The notes under the pieces: model-generated
What the model saw: the letters and a program-made list of their open reading frames with translations, nothing else
Database searches by the model: none
Told to the model about the DNA's origin: nothing
From: Chitinophagaceae bacterium
GTDB lineage: Bacteria; Bacteroidota; Bacteroidia; Chitinophagales; Chitinophagaceae
DNA: 64,000 nt
Assembly: GCA_016721085.1 (NCBI GenBank)
Contig: JADKJI010000019.1
Coordinates: 1 to 64,000, forward strand
Direction: 5' to 3'
Shown here: positions 46,040 through 56,304 of the stretch, piece by piece
Layout of the letters: every line of letters begins with the position of its first letter
How positions within the stretch are numbered: position 1 is the first letter of the stretch
Program-made: the position numbers and the translations under genes

Positions 46040-47974
46040 ATGATCAAGATCCATTTTCCAGATGGCGCAGAAAGGGAATATGCAGAAGGCGTATCAGCCA
46101 TGGATATTGCCAAGTCCATCAGTGAAGGGCTCGCCAGAAAAGTATTGGCAGCCAGTGTAAACGGGGTTGTTTGGGACGCCTCCAGACCTATCAATAGCGA
46201 TGTTTCCCTGAAATTACTTACCTGGGACGATACGGATGGTAAATCCACCTTCTGGCACTCCAGTGCCCACCTGATGGCGGAAGCCGTTGAATCAATGTTC
46301 CCGGGAGTGAAATTCTGGGTGGGTCCTGCTTTGGACAAGGGTTTTTATTATGATATGGACTTAGGCGACAAAAAGCTTACTGAAGATGACTTGCTTCAGT
46401 TAGAGAAGAAGATGAACGAGCTGTCTAAACAACAGAATGTTTATGTGAGGAAGGAAATATCAAAAAATGAAGCAGTTTCCTATTTCCAGGAGAAAGGGGA
46501 TCAATACAAATTGGATCTGCTCCAGAATCTGGCAGATGGAGAAATCACTTTTCTACACTCAGGGAAATTTCACGGATCTCTGCCGTGGTCCACATATTCC
46601 ACATACAGGTTTAATAAAGCTATTAAACTCACCAGCATTTCCGGTGCTTACTGGAAAGGGGATGAGAAAAATAAGATGCTTACAAGGGTTTATGGAGTAA
46701 CCTTCCCATCCAACAAGGAATTGGAAGAATACCTCGTTATGCTCGAAGAGGCCAAGAAACGCGATCACCGCAAATTAGGTAAGGAACTCAGTATCTTTAC
46801 CATGGATGATGATGTTGGGCCTGGTTTGCCCCTCTGGTTACCAAATGGAACCATTATCATCGAGGAATTGGAAAAACTGGCTAAGGAAACAGAACAAGCG
46901 GCAGGGTATAAGAGGGTAGTAACTCCTCATATCGCCAAAGAGAGCATGTACCTCACCAGCGGTCACCTGCCTTATTATGCCGACAGTATGTATCCGCCGA
47001 TGGAACTGGACGGAACCAAGTACTACCTGAAAGCCATGAACTGTCCGCACCACCATAAGATTTTTGCAGCAGAACCAAAAAGCTATAAGGATCTTCCACT
47101 CCGCCTGGCTGAATATGGTACCTGTTACCGATATGAACAAAGTGGTGAGTTATTCGGGTTGATGAGGGTGAGATGCCTTCACATGAATGATGCCCATATC
47201 TATTGCACCAAGGAGCAGTTCTATCAGGAATTCAAGGCAGTGAACGATATGTACCTGAAGTATTTCAAGATTTTTGGAATCGACAAGTATGTAATGCGTT
47301 TAAGTCTGCATGACCCTGCTAAACTGGGTAAGAAATATGTGGATGAACCAGAATTGTGGAAAGAAACAGAGGCATTGGTAAGGGATGTTTTGATTCGTAC
47401 CAATACGCCGTTTGTAGAGGTTCAGGATGAGGCCGCTTTCTATGGGCCAAAGATCGATGTTCAGATTTGGAGCGCCATTGGACGTGAGTTCACCCTGGCT
47501 ACCAATCAGGTCGATTTTGCACAGGGACGTCGCTTCAAACTCGAATATACCAACCAGGAAAACAAGCCTGATACCCCTCTGATTATCCATAGGGCGCCAC
47601 TGGGTACCCATGAAAGATTTATCGGATTCCTGCTGGAACACTATGCTGGTAAGTTCCCATTATGGCTGGCACCGATCCAGGTTAAAGTACTGCCCATAAG
47701 TGATAAGTTTTTGCCATACGCACAAACTATTTCTCAGGAACTGAAAAATGCTGATATTCGTGCTGAAGTAGATGACAGGAACGAGAAAATCGGCAAGAAA
47801 ATCAGGGATACTGAATTATTGAGAGTACCTTATATGCTGGTTGTGGGAGAGAAGGAAATGAATGAAGGAAAAGTGGCTATCCGCAGACAAGGAAAAGGAG
47901 ATACAGGTACAGCCACTATTGCTGATTTTGTTTCAAGCGCCAAGTCAGAAATAAAAGAAAGAAGAGCAGAATAA
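46040..47974 (+). CDS. thrS: Threonyl-tRNA synthetase
   Basis: The ATG at 46,040 starts MIKIHFPDGAEREYAEGVSA, a TGS domain (1-65). The editing/SAD domain follows with HSSAHLMAEAVESMFP (HxxxH). The class II catalytic core has the zinc ligand Cys in KAMNCPHHHKIF, motif 2 in CYRYEQSGELFGLMRVRC and motif 3 in IIHRAPLGTHERFIGFLLEH, and the anticodon-binding domain lies at the end (LAPIQVKVLPISDKFLPYA through LVVGEKEMNEGKVAIRRQ). The product has 644 residues, a normal length. It charges tRNA-Thr and edits mischarged serine. infC follows after 83 bp, with a hairpin between them. The frame is intact over nearly 2 kb. Confidence 0.97.
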   Translation: MIKIHFPDGAEREYAEGVSAMDIAKSISEGLARKVLAASVNGVVWDASRPINSDVSLKLLTWDDTDGKSTFWHSSAHLMAEAVESMFPGVKFWVGPALDKGFYYDMDLGDKKLTEDDLLQLEKKMNELSKQQNVYVRKEISKNEAVSYFQEKGDQYKLDLLQNLADGEITFLHSGKFHGSLPWSTYSTYRFNKAIKLTSISGAYWKGDEKNKMLTRVYGVTFPSNKELEEYLVMLEEAKKRDHRKLGKELSIFTMDDDVGPGLPLWLPNGTIIIEELEKLAKETEQAAGYKRVVTPHIAKESMYLTSGHLPYYADSMYPPMELDGTKYYLKAMNCPHHHKIFAAEPKSYKDLPLRLAEYGTCYRYEQSGELFGLMRVRCLHMNDAHIYCTKEQFYQEFKAVNDMYLKYFKIFGIDKYVMRLSLHDPAKLGKKYVDEPELWKETEALVRDVLIRTNTPFVEVQDEAAFYGPKIDVQIWSAIGREFTLATNQVDFAQGRRFKLEYTNQENKPDTPLIIHRAPLGTHERFIGFLLEHYAGKFPLWLAPIQVKVLPISDKFLPYAQTISQELKNADIRAEVDDRNEKIGKKIRDTELLRVPYMLVVGEKEMNEGKVAIRRQGKGDTGTATIADFVSSAKSEIKERRAE

Positions 47975-47990
47975 TTTAGAACGAATTCCT

Positions 47991-48036
47991 CATTCCCTGG
48001 ATGAGGATATATACGAAAATCGCCCTTCCAGGGATG
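47991..48036 (+). promoter_or_regulatory. Hairpin between thrS and infC
   Basis: CATTCCCTGGA (47,991-48,001) pairs with TCCAGGGATG (48,027-48,036) with one bulge, across a 25-nt loop. No T-run follows, so readthrough into infC is expected. It may be an mRNA processing or regulatory structure; no known motif was recognised. Confidence 0.4.
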
Positions 48037-48057
48037 GGCTTAATTTAAAAATTGTAA

Positions 48058-48678
48058 ATGGCATTACCACAAAGACCTTTTAGCAGACCTCCTGGTGGTG
48101 GAGGTGGTGGATATAGTCGTGGACGTTTTGTTCCACGTAAAGAAGCAGAACATCGAATCAACCATTTTATCCGTGTCCCACAAGTTCGTCTCGTAGGTGA
48201 TAACGTTGAAGTAGGTGTGTATTCCGTTCAGGAAGCTTTGAAGTTTGCTCAGGAACAACAATTGGACCTGGTAGAGATTTCTCCAAATGCAGATCCGCCA
48301 GTTTGTAAGATCATTGACTACAACAAGTTCTTATACGATAAGAAGAAGAAGGAAAAAGAAATGAAGGCGAAAGCCAAAGTTTCTGAAGTGAAAGAGATTC
48401 GCTTTACTCCTAATACCGACGATCATGACTTCGATTTCAAATCTCGTCATGCCGAAGGATTCCTGAAAGATGGTAACAAGGTGAAAGCCTATGTTCAATT
48501 CAAGGGACGTGCTATTCAGTTCAAGGAAAGAGGTGAATTGTTGCTTTTGAAATTTGCTGAAAGGCTCCAGGAAATAGGACAACCGGAAGCTCTTCCAAAA
48601 CTGGAAGGTAAAAGGATGTTCATCATGCTGGCACCAAAAAGCAAGAAGAAGAAAGAAAAAGATAAAGAACAGGATTAA
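48058..48678 (+). CDS. infC: Translation initiation factor IF-3
   Basis: The 206-residue protein has a glycine-rich N-terminal extension (RPFSRPPGGGGGGYSRGRF), then the IF-3 N-domain (INHFIRVPQVRLVGDNVEVG, QLDLVEISPNADPPVCKIID), the lysine-rich linker (YDKKKKEKEMKAKAKVSEVK) and the C-domain (EIRFTPNTDDHDFDFKSRHA, VKAYVQFKGRAIQFKERGEL), with a lysine-rich tail. IF-3 keeps the 30S subunit free and checks the start codon. It reads from ATG at 48,058. The extension with six glycines is seen in Bacteroidota relatives. In many bacteria rpmI and rplT follow directly; here a terminator and 11 kb of other genes intervene. Confidence 0.96.
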   Translation: MALPQRPFSRPPGGGGGGYSRGRFVPRKEAEHRINHFIRVPQVRLVGDNVEVGVYSVQEALKFAQEQQLDLVEISPNADPPVCKIIDYNKFLYDKKKKEKEMKAKAKVSEVKEIRFTPNTDDHDFDFKSRHAEGFLKDGNKVKAYVQFKGRAIQFKERGELLLLKFAERLQEIGQPEALPKLEGKRMFIMLAPKSKKKKEKDKEQD

Positions 48679-48696
48679 TTCAACCTTATATTTTAT

Positions 48697-48724
48697 AAAA
48701 GCTCCCGTTTGGGAGCTTTTTTTA
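48697..48724 (+). terminator. Rho-independent terminator after infC
   Basis: AAAAGCTCCC, loop GTTT, GGGAGCTTTT and further T residues, 19 bp after the stop codon. The stem is perfect. Confidence 0.9.
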
Positions 48725-48967
48725 TTATTACCCGATTCATTCTCAATTCCTAATATCTTCATCTGGTTAGAGTTACTCAATTCTCCCAGACATTGTGCTA
48801 AAATTTACCTGTTAGTGGTAGTAACTCATACCCAACAAAATCCTTACTTTGGATATAGCTCTTCAAACAATCAGTATCCCGCACCCCTCTAAAGTCCTTG
48901 ATAAACTCCCATCCATTTTTTCTCCTGCCCTGTATTGAATTTATAAACCTTAATAAACTTGAATTCT

Positions 48968-50514
48968 ATGGACAGAAGATTGACTGCGGTCTTTATTCCG
49001 CTGGTAATGGCATTATTGTTTTCAACATCCATTCTTGCACAGAGTGTAGCCATCAACGATAATGGTTCGGCACCTTCCCCCAGCGCTATGCTGGATGTAA
49101 ATGTATTTGGAGTCAACAAAAAGGGAGTGCTGGTTCCAAGAATGACATCAGCACAAAGAATTGCCATACCCGCTCCTGCAACAGGCTTATTGGTTTTTGA
49201 TACTAATACAAGTGGCTTTTGGTATTACACAGGATCACAATGGTTAGAGATGATAAGCGCTGGAAATAATCTTTGGTCAAAAACCGGTAATGATATTTAT
49301 AATTCGAATACTGGAAATATTGGAATTGGAACAAACACACCAAAATCCTATTTCAATGTGGCGCAGAATAAAACAGTCATTTTTGGAAGCGATTCACTGA
49401 GTAGTGTAGTTGGAAATAAATTCATTTGGTTTCCAGGCAAAGGTGCCATTCGATTTGGCAAGCTCGACTTCACAGGAACTGGATGGGATTATGCCAATAT
49501 AGGTGTGAATTCAATAGCTATTGGAGATCTTACCAGGGCTAGTGGGCCGCAATCCTTTGTGCAGGGCTATGGAAGTACTGCTTCAGGGTTTTACTCTTTT
49601 GCACGTGGTTTTGCAGCCTCTGCTAACGGGGATCATTCCATGTCTTTTGGTCAAAACATGGTTGCAAATGGAAGCAGGGCAATGGCCTTTGGTGAAGGTG
49701 CCAGGCAGGACGGAGATTTTTCTTTTTCAAATGGCTATAACAATATAGTTACCGGAGACCTGGCTAGTGCTTTCGGAACTGGATTAAGTGCCAGACCGTA
49801 TAATTCATTTGTTGTAGGACGATATAATGATTCATTGACGCATCAAGTTCATCTTCCTGGGTTGTTACTGACCCTTTTTTTTTGTTGGCAATGGGACTGC
49901 AGACAATGCCAGAACGAATGCATTAACAGTATTAAAAAACGGGAATGTAGGCATCACAAATAATTTCCTTAGAGTATGCTTACTGTTGGGTACAGGTACT
50001 GGTGCTGATATTCGATTTGGATCCGTTGAAAGAATTGAAGATATCGGCTCAAATCTTAATCGGGAATTACAGCTTTTTAATTCCAACTAACTGATGTTAC
50101 CTATTCTTTAGGAATGCTACTAACAGATGGACTACAGTGTATGCACAAAATGGGACAATCAATACCTCTGACGTAAGGGATAAGCAAAATATAAAACCTA
50201 TTGCTTATGGTCTCGAGAGCCTTATGAAACTGAACCCCGTTTCTTACGAATGGAAAAATGGATCTATTGGTAGTGGCGCCAAACTTGGGTTAATAGCACA
50301 GGAAGTAATGAAAGTTATCCCAGAAGTAGTAAAGACTCATGAAACTATCATCACAGATGAAGCATCCAAACAGACAATGGAAAAGGAAATGGATCGGTAT
50401 GGCATATACTATTCCGACCTTATTCCACTTTTAATAAAGTCAATCCAGGAACAGCAACAAAAAATTACCACTTTGGAAGCCAGATTAAAAGCACTGGAGG
50501 ATAAGCTGAAATAG
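48968..50514 (+). pseudogene. Surface protein with YadA-like head repeats and S74 chaperone tail, frame breaks
   Basis: The ATG at 48,968 gives a signal peptide (MDRRLTAVFIPLVMALLFST), then a segment common in Bacteroidota surface proteins (GVLVPRMTSAQRIAIPAPAT, GLLVFDTNTSGFWYYTG), NTGNIGIGTNTP, and a run of YadA/Hep_Hag-like repeats (SIAIGDLTRASGPQSFVQGY, SMSFGQNMVANGSRAMAFGE). After 49,860 the frame changes several times (VGNGTADNARTNALTVLKNG is visible in another frame). From 50,137 the S74 intramolecular chaperone domain is open: TINTSDVRDKQNIKPIAYGL, LGLIAQEVMKVIPEVV and a C-terminal coiled coil. S74 domains trimerise fibres and then cut themselves off. The product is likely a trimeric surface fibre of about 510 residues. 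Confidence 0.78.
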
Positions 50515-50563
50515 ATACCAAAGCAGGAAATACACCTGAATTTTAAATACTGACTAAAGAAAG

Positions 50564-50603
50564 AAAGGAATAAGCACACAATGCAGCGCTTATTCCTTTT
50601 TTT
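50564..50603 (+). terminator. Rho-independent terminator
   Basis: Perfect 12-bp stem AAAGGAATAAGC / GCTTATTCCTTT with a 12-nt loop, followed by T residues, 50 bp after the S74 gene. Confidence 0.85.
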
Positions 50604-50690
50604 ATGTCCGTTAGCAATAGAATTGCTGGATAATTTACAGTTTAAACAGTCATTATTTCAATATTAGTGAATTAACATTATCTTTCTGGC

Positions 50691-53600
50691 ATGCATCGTT
50701 GTAGAAGGGCCTTATACCTTATCCTCTTATTGGTTTCATTTACACCATTATTGCTGAATGCTCAAAAGCAATCCGGTAATTCGATTTCGTCAGGGCGACT
50801 ATCTTACTTCAAACACATCATTAACAAATATCGATCCGGCCAGTAAAATTTATGCATCTAGTTCAAATGGTAATTCTGTACATGTATTTATTCAATTCAG
50901 AAAAATCCCGACTCAAATACAAAAAGAATCTTTGATTGGAAAAGGTATTGAATTGATAGAGTATATCCCAGGCAATACCTTTCTGGCATCCGTAAATACT
51001 TTTGTTTCTTCATCAGACTTAAAGACTCTTGGAGTTCTCCAGGTAATACCTGTAAAACCAAACTATAAAATTGATAAAGTACTTGCAGGAATATTTGAAA
51101 AAAATAGTTTGTCTGGTTTTCAAACCAGCGTTTTAATAAGCGCATTTCCCAATAGCAATACAGAAGATCTTGTTGCATCATTAAAATTCAAGGGTATTAG
51201 TATAAGTCCATTCAAAGATGGATTCAAAGGTCTGTTCATCGCAACAGTTTCCTCCCTTCATATGAACCAGCTTCTTGAAGACCCTTTTGTTTATTTTGTA
51301 GAATCATTACCAGAAGCTGATAAAAGCCTGAATATGGAATCAGGTGTTTTGCATAATAGCAGCACTTTTCATTCTGCGTATTCAGGAAAATACCTGACAG
51401 GAAAGGGAGTTATCATTGGTATTGGAGATGATGGACAGCTAAATCTGCATATTGATAATTATTATAAAGTAATTGAGAACCTGAATTTCCCAACTGATCA
51501 CGCTACCCATGTAGCAGGTATCGCTACCGGATCGGGAAACCTGAATCCAAGATTAAAAGGACAAGCTCCGGAAGCAAAGGTGATTGATGAGAGTTTCTCT
51601 GGCATATTAAGCCAAACCCCACAATATTTTCAGAATTATGGAATGGTACTGACAAATAATTCCTATGGATCAGATGGTCGATGTACTAATTCAGGCGCTT
51701 ATAGCCCGTATCCCGGTTTGTTGACCAGCAATTGCTCGATTATCAGAGGTGATGCATGTATTTGCTGCAGGAAATACAAGGATTGCCACACCCTGCCTTC
51801 CATATCCTACTGGTTATTTTTCAATCTACCCTCATACCAATCAAGCAAAAACGCAATATCGGTTGGTGGTAGTGATAAGTTCAATCCGTCGAATTTCTAT
51901 TCAAAAGGTCCTACAAATGATGGTCGTATTAAACCAGAGATTGTAGCAGTGGGGAATAGTGTTTTATCTACTGGAGGTAATAATAACTACTATAACAATT
52001 TTGGTACCAGCATGGCAGCGCCACAAGTAACAGGTGTTATGGCATTAATGGTAGAGCGCTATCGCCAATTGAATGCAGGGGCAAACCCAAAGGGAGCTTT
52101 ATTGAAGACCATAGTTTGTAATTCATCTGATGATATTGGAAATACAGGCCCGGATTATGCTAATGGATATGGCTGGCTCAATGCAGCCAAAGCCGTTGAA
52201 TGCATCGAGAAAAAACAATATGCTCCTGGAAGCATACAACAAGATGAAATAAAAACATTCAGCCTTGCAGTTTCAAATAATACAGCAGAGCTAAAAGTTG
52301 CTGCTTATTGGCCCGACAAACCAGCATCACTATTCCAGAATAACCCTGGTTAATGATATAGATATTACTGTTACTGCTCCTGATGGCACGGTTATAAAGC
52401 CACAGGTGCTTGATTCAGTATCAAGCTCAATACTAAGCCTTTCTGTTCAGGGAAATGACCATAGCAATAATCTGGAACAGGTTACAATTAAAAATCCTAC
52501 TGCAGGAAATTATATTGTTACAATAAAAGGGTATGCCATTCCATTTGGGCCACAGGACTATTCCTTTGCTTATAGTATGGATGCAAAAGGGTTGCAGATT
52601 TCTTATCCGTTTAAGAATGAAAGATGGAAGTATGGTGAAAATCAATTAATCAGTTGGAGGGATCCAGGAAATAATCCTGTTGATGGCTACCAGATCGAAT
52701 GGTCACAGAATGGGATCAACAATTGGCAACCTGTTTCCAGTACTTCTGGAATAACAAAAAATATCAGTTTTACTGTACCCCAGCAAGCTGGTATTGCATC
52801 AGCAATAAGAGTTACAAACAAAACCAATAGCCAGAGTTCAATAATTGATTCATTGGTAATTGAGCCTGAAATAATAGTAAAGCTTAGCACCCCTTGTAAT
52901 GGCAAAGTGGATATCGTTTGGCCAAAAGTTATAGCAGATTCATTCAGCATCTATACTTTGAAGGATGGCTTTATGAGTATTTTCAAGTCTCTTACCGATA
53001 CTAGTTATCAGATTGATGGACTTAATAAAGATTCAATATATTGGTTTGCAGTGGCACCCTGGTATAGTGGCAAAATAGGAGAGAGAGGACTTGCTAAATC
53101 AATCACTCCTGCAAATAGTAATTGCATTCTACCACAATTCGATGGCGATTTCATGGTTGTACAAGTAACCAACCCAAATAGCGGAAGGAAGTTGACAAGT
53201 ACAGAAAGATCTTCTACAGAAACAGTTTCAGTCCAAATAAAGAATCTTGACAATGATAGTTATAATGGCATATTGCAATTGAAAGCTTTTGTAAACGGAC
53301 AGTTATTCGATAGTCTTTCTATCAACAGCTCTTTCAATGGATTTGAAACAAAAGAGTTTTCATTCCTTAGAAAACTTGATCTTTCAACTTCTGGCGACTA
53401 TTCAATAAAAATTCAATTGATCAAAACAGGTGATCCTGACTTCAATAATAATTCTGTTGAAAAATGGGTACGCATAGTAAGTAATCCGGTATTAAGCCTG
53501 CCATTTATTGAGCAATTCGATTCTTAAAGATACATCATACAAATTCCTGTATTTTGCTTTGTGGGGGCCAATGGCTGGGACTATCGTAATAACACAGGGT

Positions 53601-55728
53601 ACTGGTTTTGGGAATGCACTCTCCTTTAGCTCACATCCAACTATCGCTCAGCCGCAAACAGCATTACTGGAACTTTTAATTTTCAGGGATAACCTTATCA
53701 GACAACCTTATTTTCTATAACCTGAATAACCCTCGTTTTTTGGCTCTCTGTCCGTCCGAGGAAGTGATACTTCGGCCTGGATACCGACGAATATCCATTT
53801 GCAATCTGGGGGTTCGTTCAACAAGAGAATTAATCTAACCCGCTTGTTCCGGGATAATAATCAGAAACCTTCCAATAGCACCCAAATTAAAATAGAAGCA
53901 AGCACATCCTATACTGCAAATTCGACAGACAAATTATACTACGATAATTTTGAATTTACAGTATCAAACAATGACGCTGATTTTAAAAGCCTCATTTCAA
54001 CAACTACCAACTATTTTCCGAAAGACACTATCTACTTGAAAGCTTTTATAGTAAATAACTCAATCAAACCACTAAGCACTATTGCACTAACTGTACAGAC
54101 TCCTGCTGGTGTATTTGTTCGGGATACAATTTTATCTATTAATACTTACGATACTGTTGAGAGAATGATTGCTATTCCTGGAAATTATGGGGAAGATGGG
54201 TGGATACGCCAAGAGCCTGGATTGATTGTCCGGGAGACGATTATACTACAAACAATTATTCCCTGGCAGCTATCAGGGTTAACCTTGTCATTGATTCATT
54301 CGATTATATTGAAGGAATGGAGAAACGGATTTGTTTGTCAATAGGATACGTCCTACGGAATAACGTACAGATAGCAAGTAGAAAGCCGCTAACGGAAATA
54401 CTTATTGGTATTTCCGATCCAACAGTTTTAATGGAGAGCTAAGATCCGGTACCTTTAACCAGAGGGTTAGATACAAAAATGAAGAACCTTACCTAGCTTT
54501 AGCACCATCCAATACTTGCGCCCAAAAGGGACTCCGCCAGAGTACTGATTTCTTATGATAACGGTCGCTCTTTTAGAACCTGAATACAACTGACAGTTTT
54601 AATTGGTATAATAACCGGCAAAAACAGCCAGACAGTAATAAATTTATTGGCATGTAGACCACAAGCTGCCAGATTCAGGCAAATTGCCTTGCTCCGTTTT
54701 CAACAAAATTGATCAGTTAAATTATCCTTTATGGGCTGGCGGTATGGCTATCGATGATAACACTATGACTTAAGCGCCCATCTTCAAACTGTCAACACTT
54801 TATCAGGAACTTTGAATACAATTAGTAAAGGCTGGAATGATACAATGGGACTATAGCATCCATTGATTTTAAGGGAAGTCCGGATTTATGGTCGGAAGAT
54901 AAACCACGATTGTGAATGCCAAATCCTTAACCAGAGGTTTTCAGAGAACAATAACCGCTAAAAACTGTATTCCCGAAGAAGCTGAAGTATTGAGGACCTG
55001 GACCTTGCTCTTGAGATACGCGCCTATGTTCGGGTTTATAATATAAAGGCAGAACCATAAAAAAAATGACAATACTTATGATATTCCTATACGACCGATT
55101 TAGCCCTATGATAAAGGCTATTTGATTAATAAACGAAATCCCAGAAGGTGAATTCTTGATTGATACCTGAAAGAACCCTTTATAGGTTGAAGCTATCCAG
55201 ATAAACCAAACAACAAATAAAATGGCAGTGTTCAGACGAAACCTGATAAGCCCTTTTATTTTGGAAAGAGCAGACGGACCAACCGCTGAGAATAATATTA
55301 TACGGAACAACCTTGCGCCACAACGATTAGCACTTCGTATGAATATATAGATAAGGTATATCAAAGTCGATAATAGCTATTATTATCGTATTAAGATCTT
55401 ATATAAGAATGGATATAAAAAGTATACGAAAGATTGGGTGGCTTCAATTGGCAAAGGCAATTCAGACATTGCCATTTATCCAAACCCATCCAATACAGGT
55501 CTTTTCACTGTAACTATTCCCCAGACAAATGGTGGGCCCATTTATTACCAGGTTACAGATGCTTTGGGAAGATTGTTACAACAAGTACAAATGAACCCTT
55601 CAGGAAGCCTGAGTACCATAATTGTGGATCTTTCAACAGATCGTTTTCAGGCAGGAACTTATTTCCTGAAAATCAATAATGGAAATGAAATTAAATCCAT
55701 TCGATTGCTGAAGCTTCCACAGCAATAA
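50691..55728 (+). pseudogene. S8 subtilisin-like protease with type IX sorting tail, many frame breaks
   Basis: A signal peptide is read from 50,691 (RALYLILLLVSFTPLLLNAQ). After a frame change near 50,800 comes an inhibitor-like propeptide, then the S8 domain with Asp in VIIGIGDDGQ, His in DHATHVAGIATGSG and Ser in NFGTSMAAPQVTGVMALM; the oxyanion Asn region VFAAGN is in another frame at about 51,750. A P-domain-like beta sandwich and fibronectin/Ig-like segments follow (VNDIDITVTAPDGTVIKPQ, IEWSQNGINNWQPVSST). The last 90 residues (55,438-55,728) are a T9SS sorting domain: AIYPNPSNTGLFTVTI, VTDALGRLLQQ, AGTYFLKINNGNE. From 53,520 to 55,430 frames change every 50-200 bp, far more than elsewhere. 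The full product would have about 1,670 residues and be displayed or secreted by the type IX system. Confidence 0.8.
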
Positions 55729-55792
55729 AAAGAAGATTAGGATAGGATTCTTACATTTGATGGACTATTCCAGTATTTTCAATACCATCAAC

Positions 55793-56173
55793 ATGAAAGT
55801 CTTCAATATTTTCTTTGTAGTGATCTTTGTTCTTTTTGCTGGCTTACAATACAACGATCCTGACCCTTATATCTGGGTACCTATCTATCTCTATGCTGCT
55901 ACACTTTGCTATTTCGCTGCTAAGTCCAGGTACTATCCGAAAGCATATCTCATCGGAATTGGTATTTATCTGATTTATGCAGGGTATCTTTTTTTTACAA
56001 AAGACGGAGTAATGGATTGGGTGAATGAACATAATGCAGAAAACCTGGTACAGACCATGAAAGCCGAAAAACCCTGGATTGAAGATACCCGTGAGTTCGG
56101 AGGATTGATCATACTTATTGTAGTGATGCTCGTAAACTATTTATATACGAAAAAAATGAAGAGAAGTATGTAA
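55793..56173 (+). CDS. TMEM220-like membrane protein
   Basis: The ATG at 55,793 is preferred over 55,757 because MKVFNIFFVVIFVLFAGLQY is the usual family start. The 126-residue protein has the TMEM220 signature LQYNDPDPYIWVPIYLYAA, four predicted membrane helices (about 3-19, 26-42, 50-67 and 100-118) and a conserved loop with WIEDTREFGGLIIL. The family is found in bacteria and animals and its function is not known. It stands alone between the S8 protease gene and a bidirectional terminator. The frame is intact. Confidence 0.85.
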   Translation: MKVFNIFFVVIFVLFAGLQYNDPDPYIWVPIYLYAATLCYFAAKSRYYPKAYLIGIGIYLIYAGYLFFTKDGVMDWVNEHNAENLVQTMKAEKPWIEDTREFGGLIILIVVMLVNYLYTKKMKRSM

Positions 56174-56249
56174 TGCTTAAGAGATAAGGGAGGTAAGGGT
56201 CATAGTTTGACAAGAATTCGGAACTCTACTTATCCGCTTATCACTAACC

Positions 56250-56290
56250 TAAAGAAAAAGCATCTCTTATTAGAGATGCTTTTTCTTTAG
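56250..56290. terminator. Bidirectional terminator between convergent genes
   Basis: CTAAAGAAAAAGCATCTCT and AGAGATGCTTTTTCTTTAG are perfect arms around a 4-nt loop, with an A-run on one side and a T-run on the other. It serves the plus-strand gene ending at 56,173 and the minus-strand gene ending at 56,305. Confidence 0.92.
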
Positions 56291-56304
56291 AAAGATTCAA
56301 ACTA

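Noticed and set aside
54927..55364. Minus-strand ORF of 145 codons
   Set aside because: It lies opposite the broken S8 protease gene, in sequence that reads as protease fragments on the plus strand, and shows no recognisable domain.
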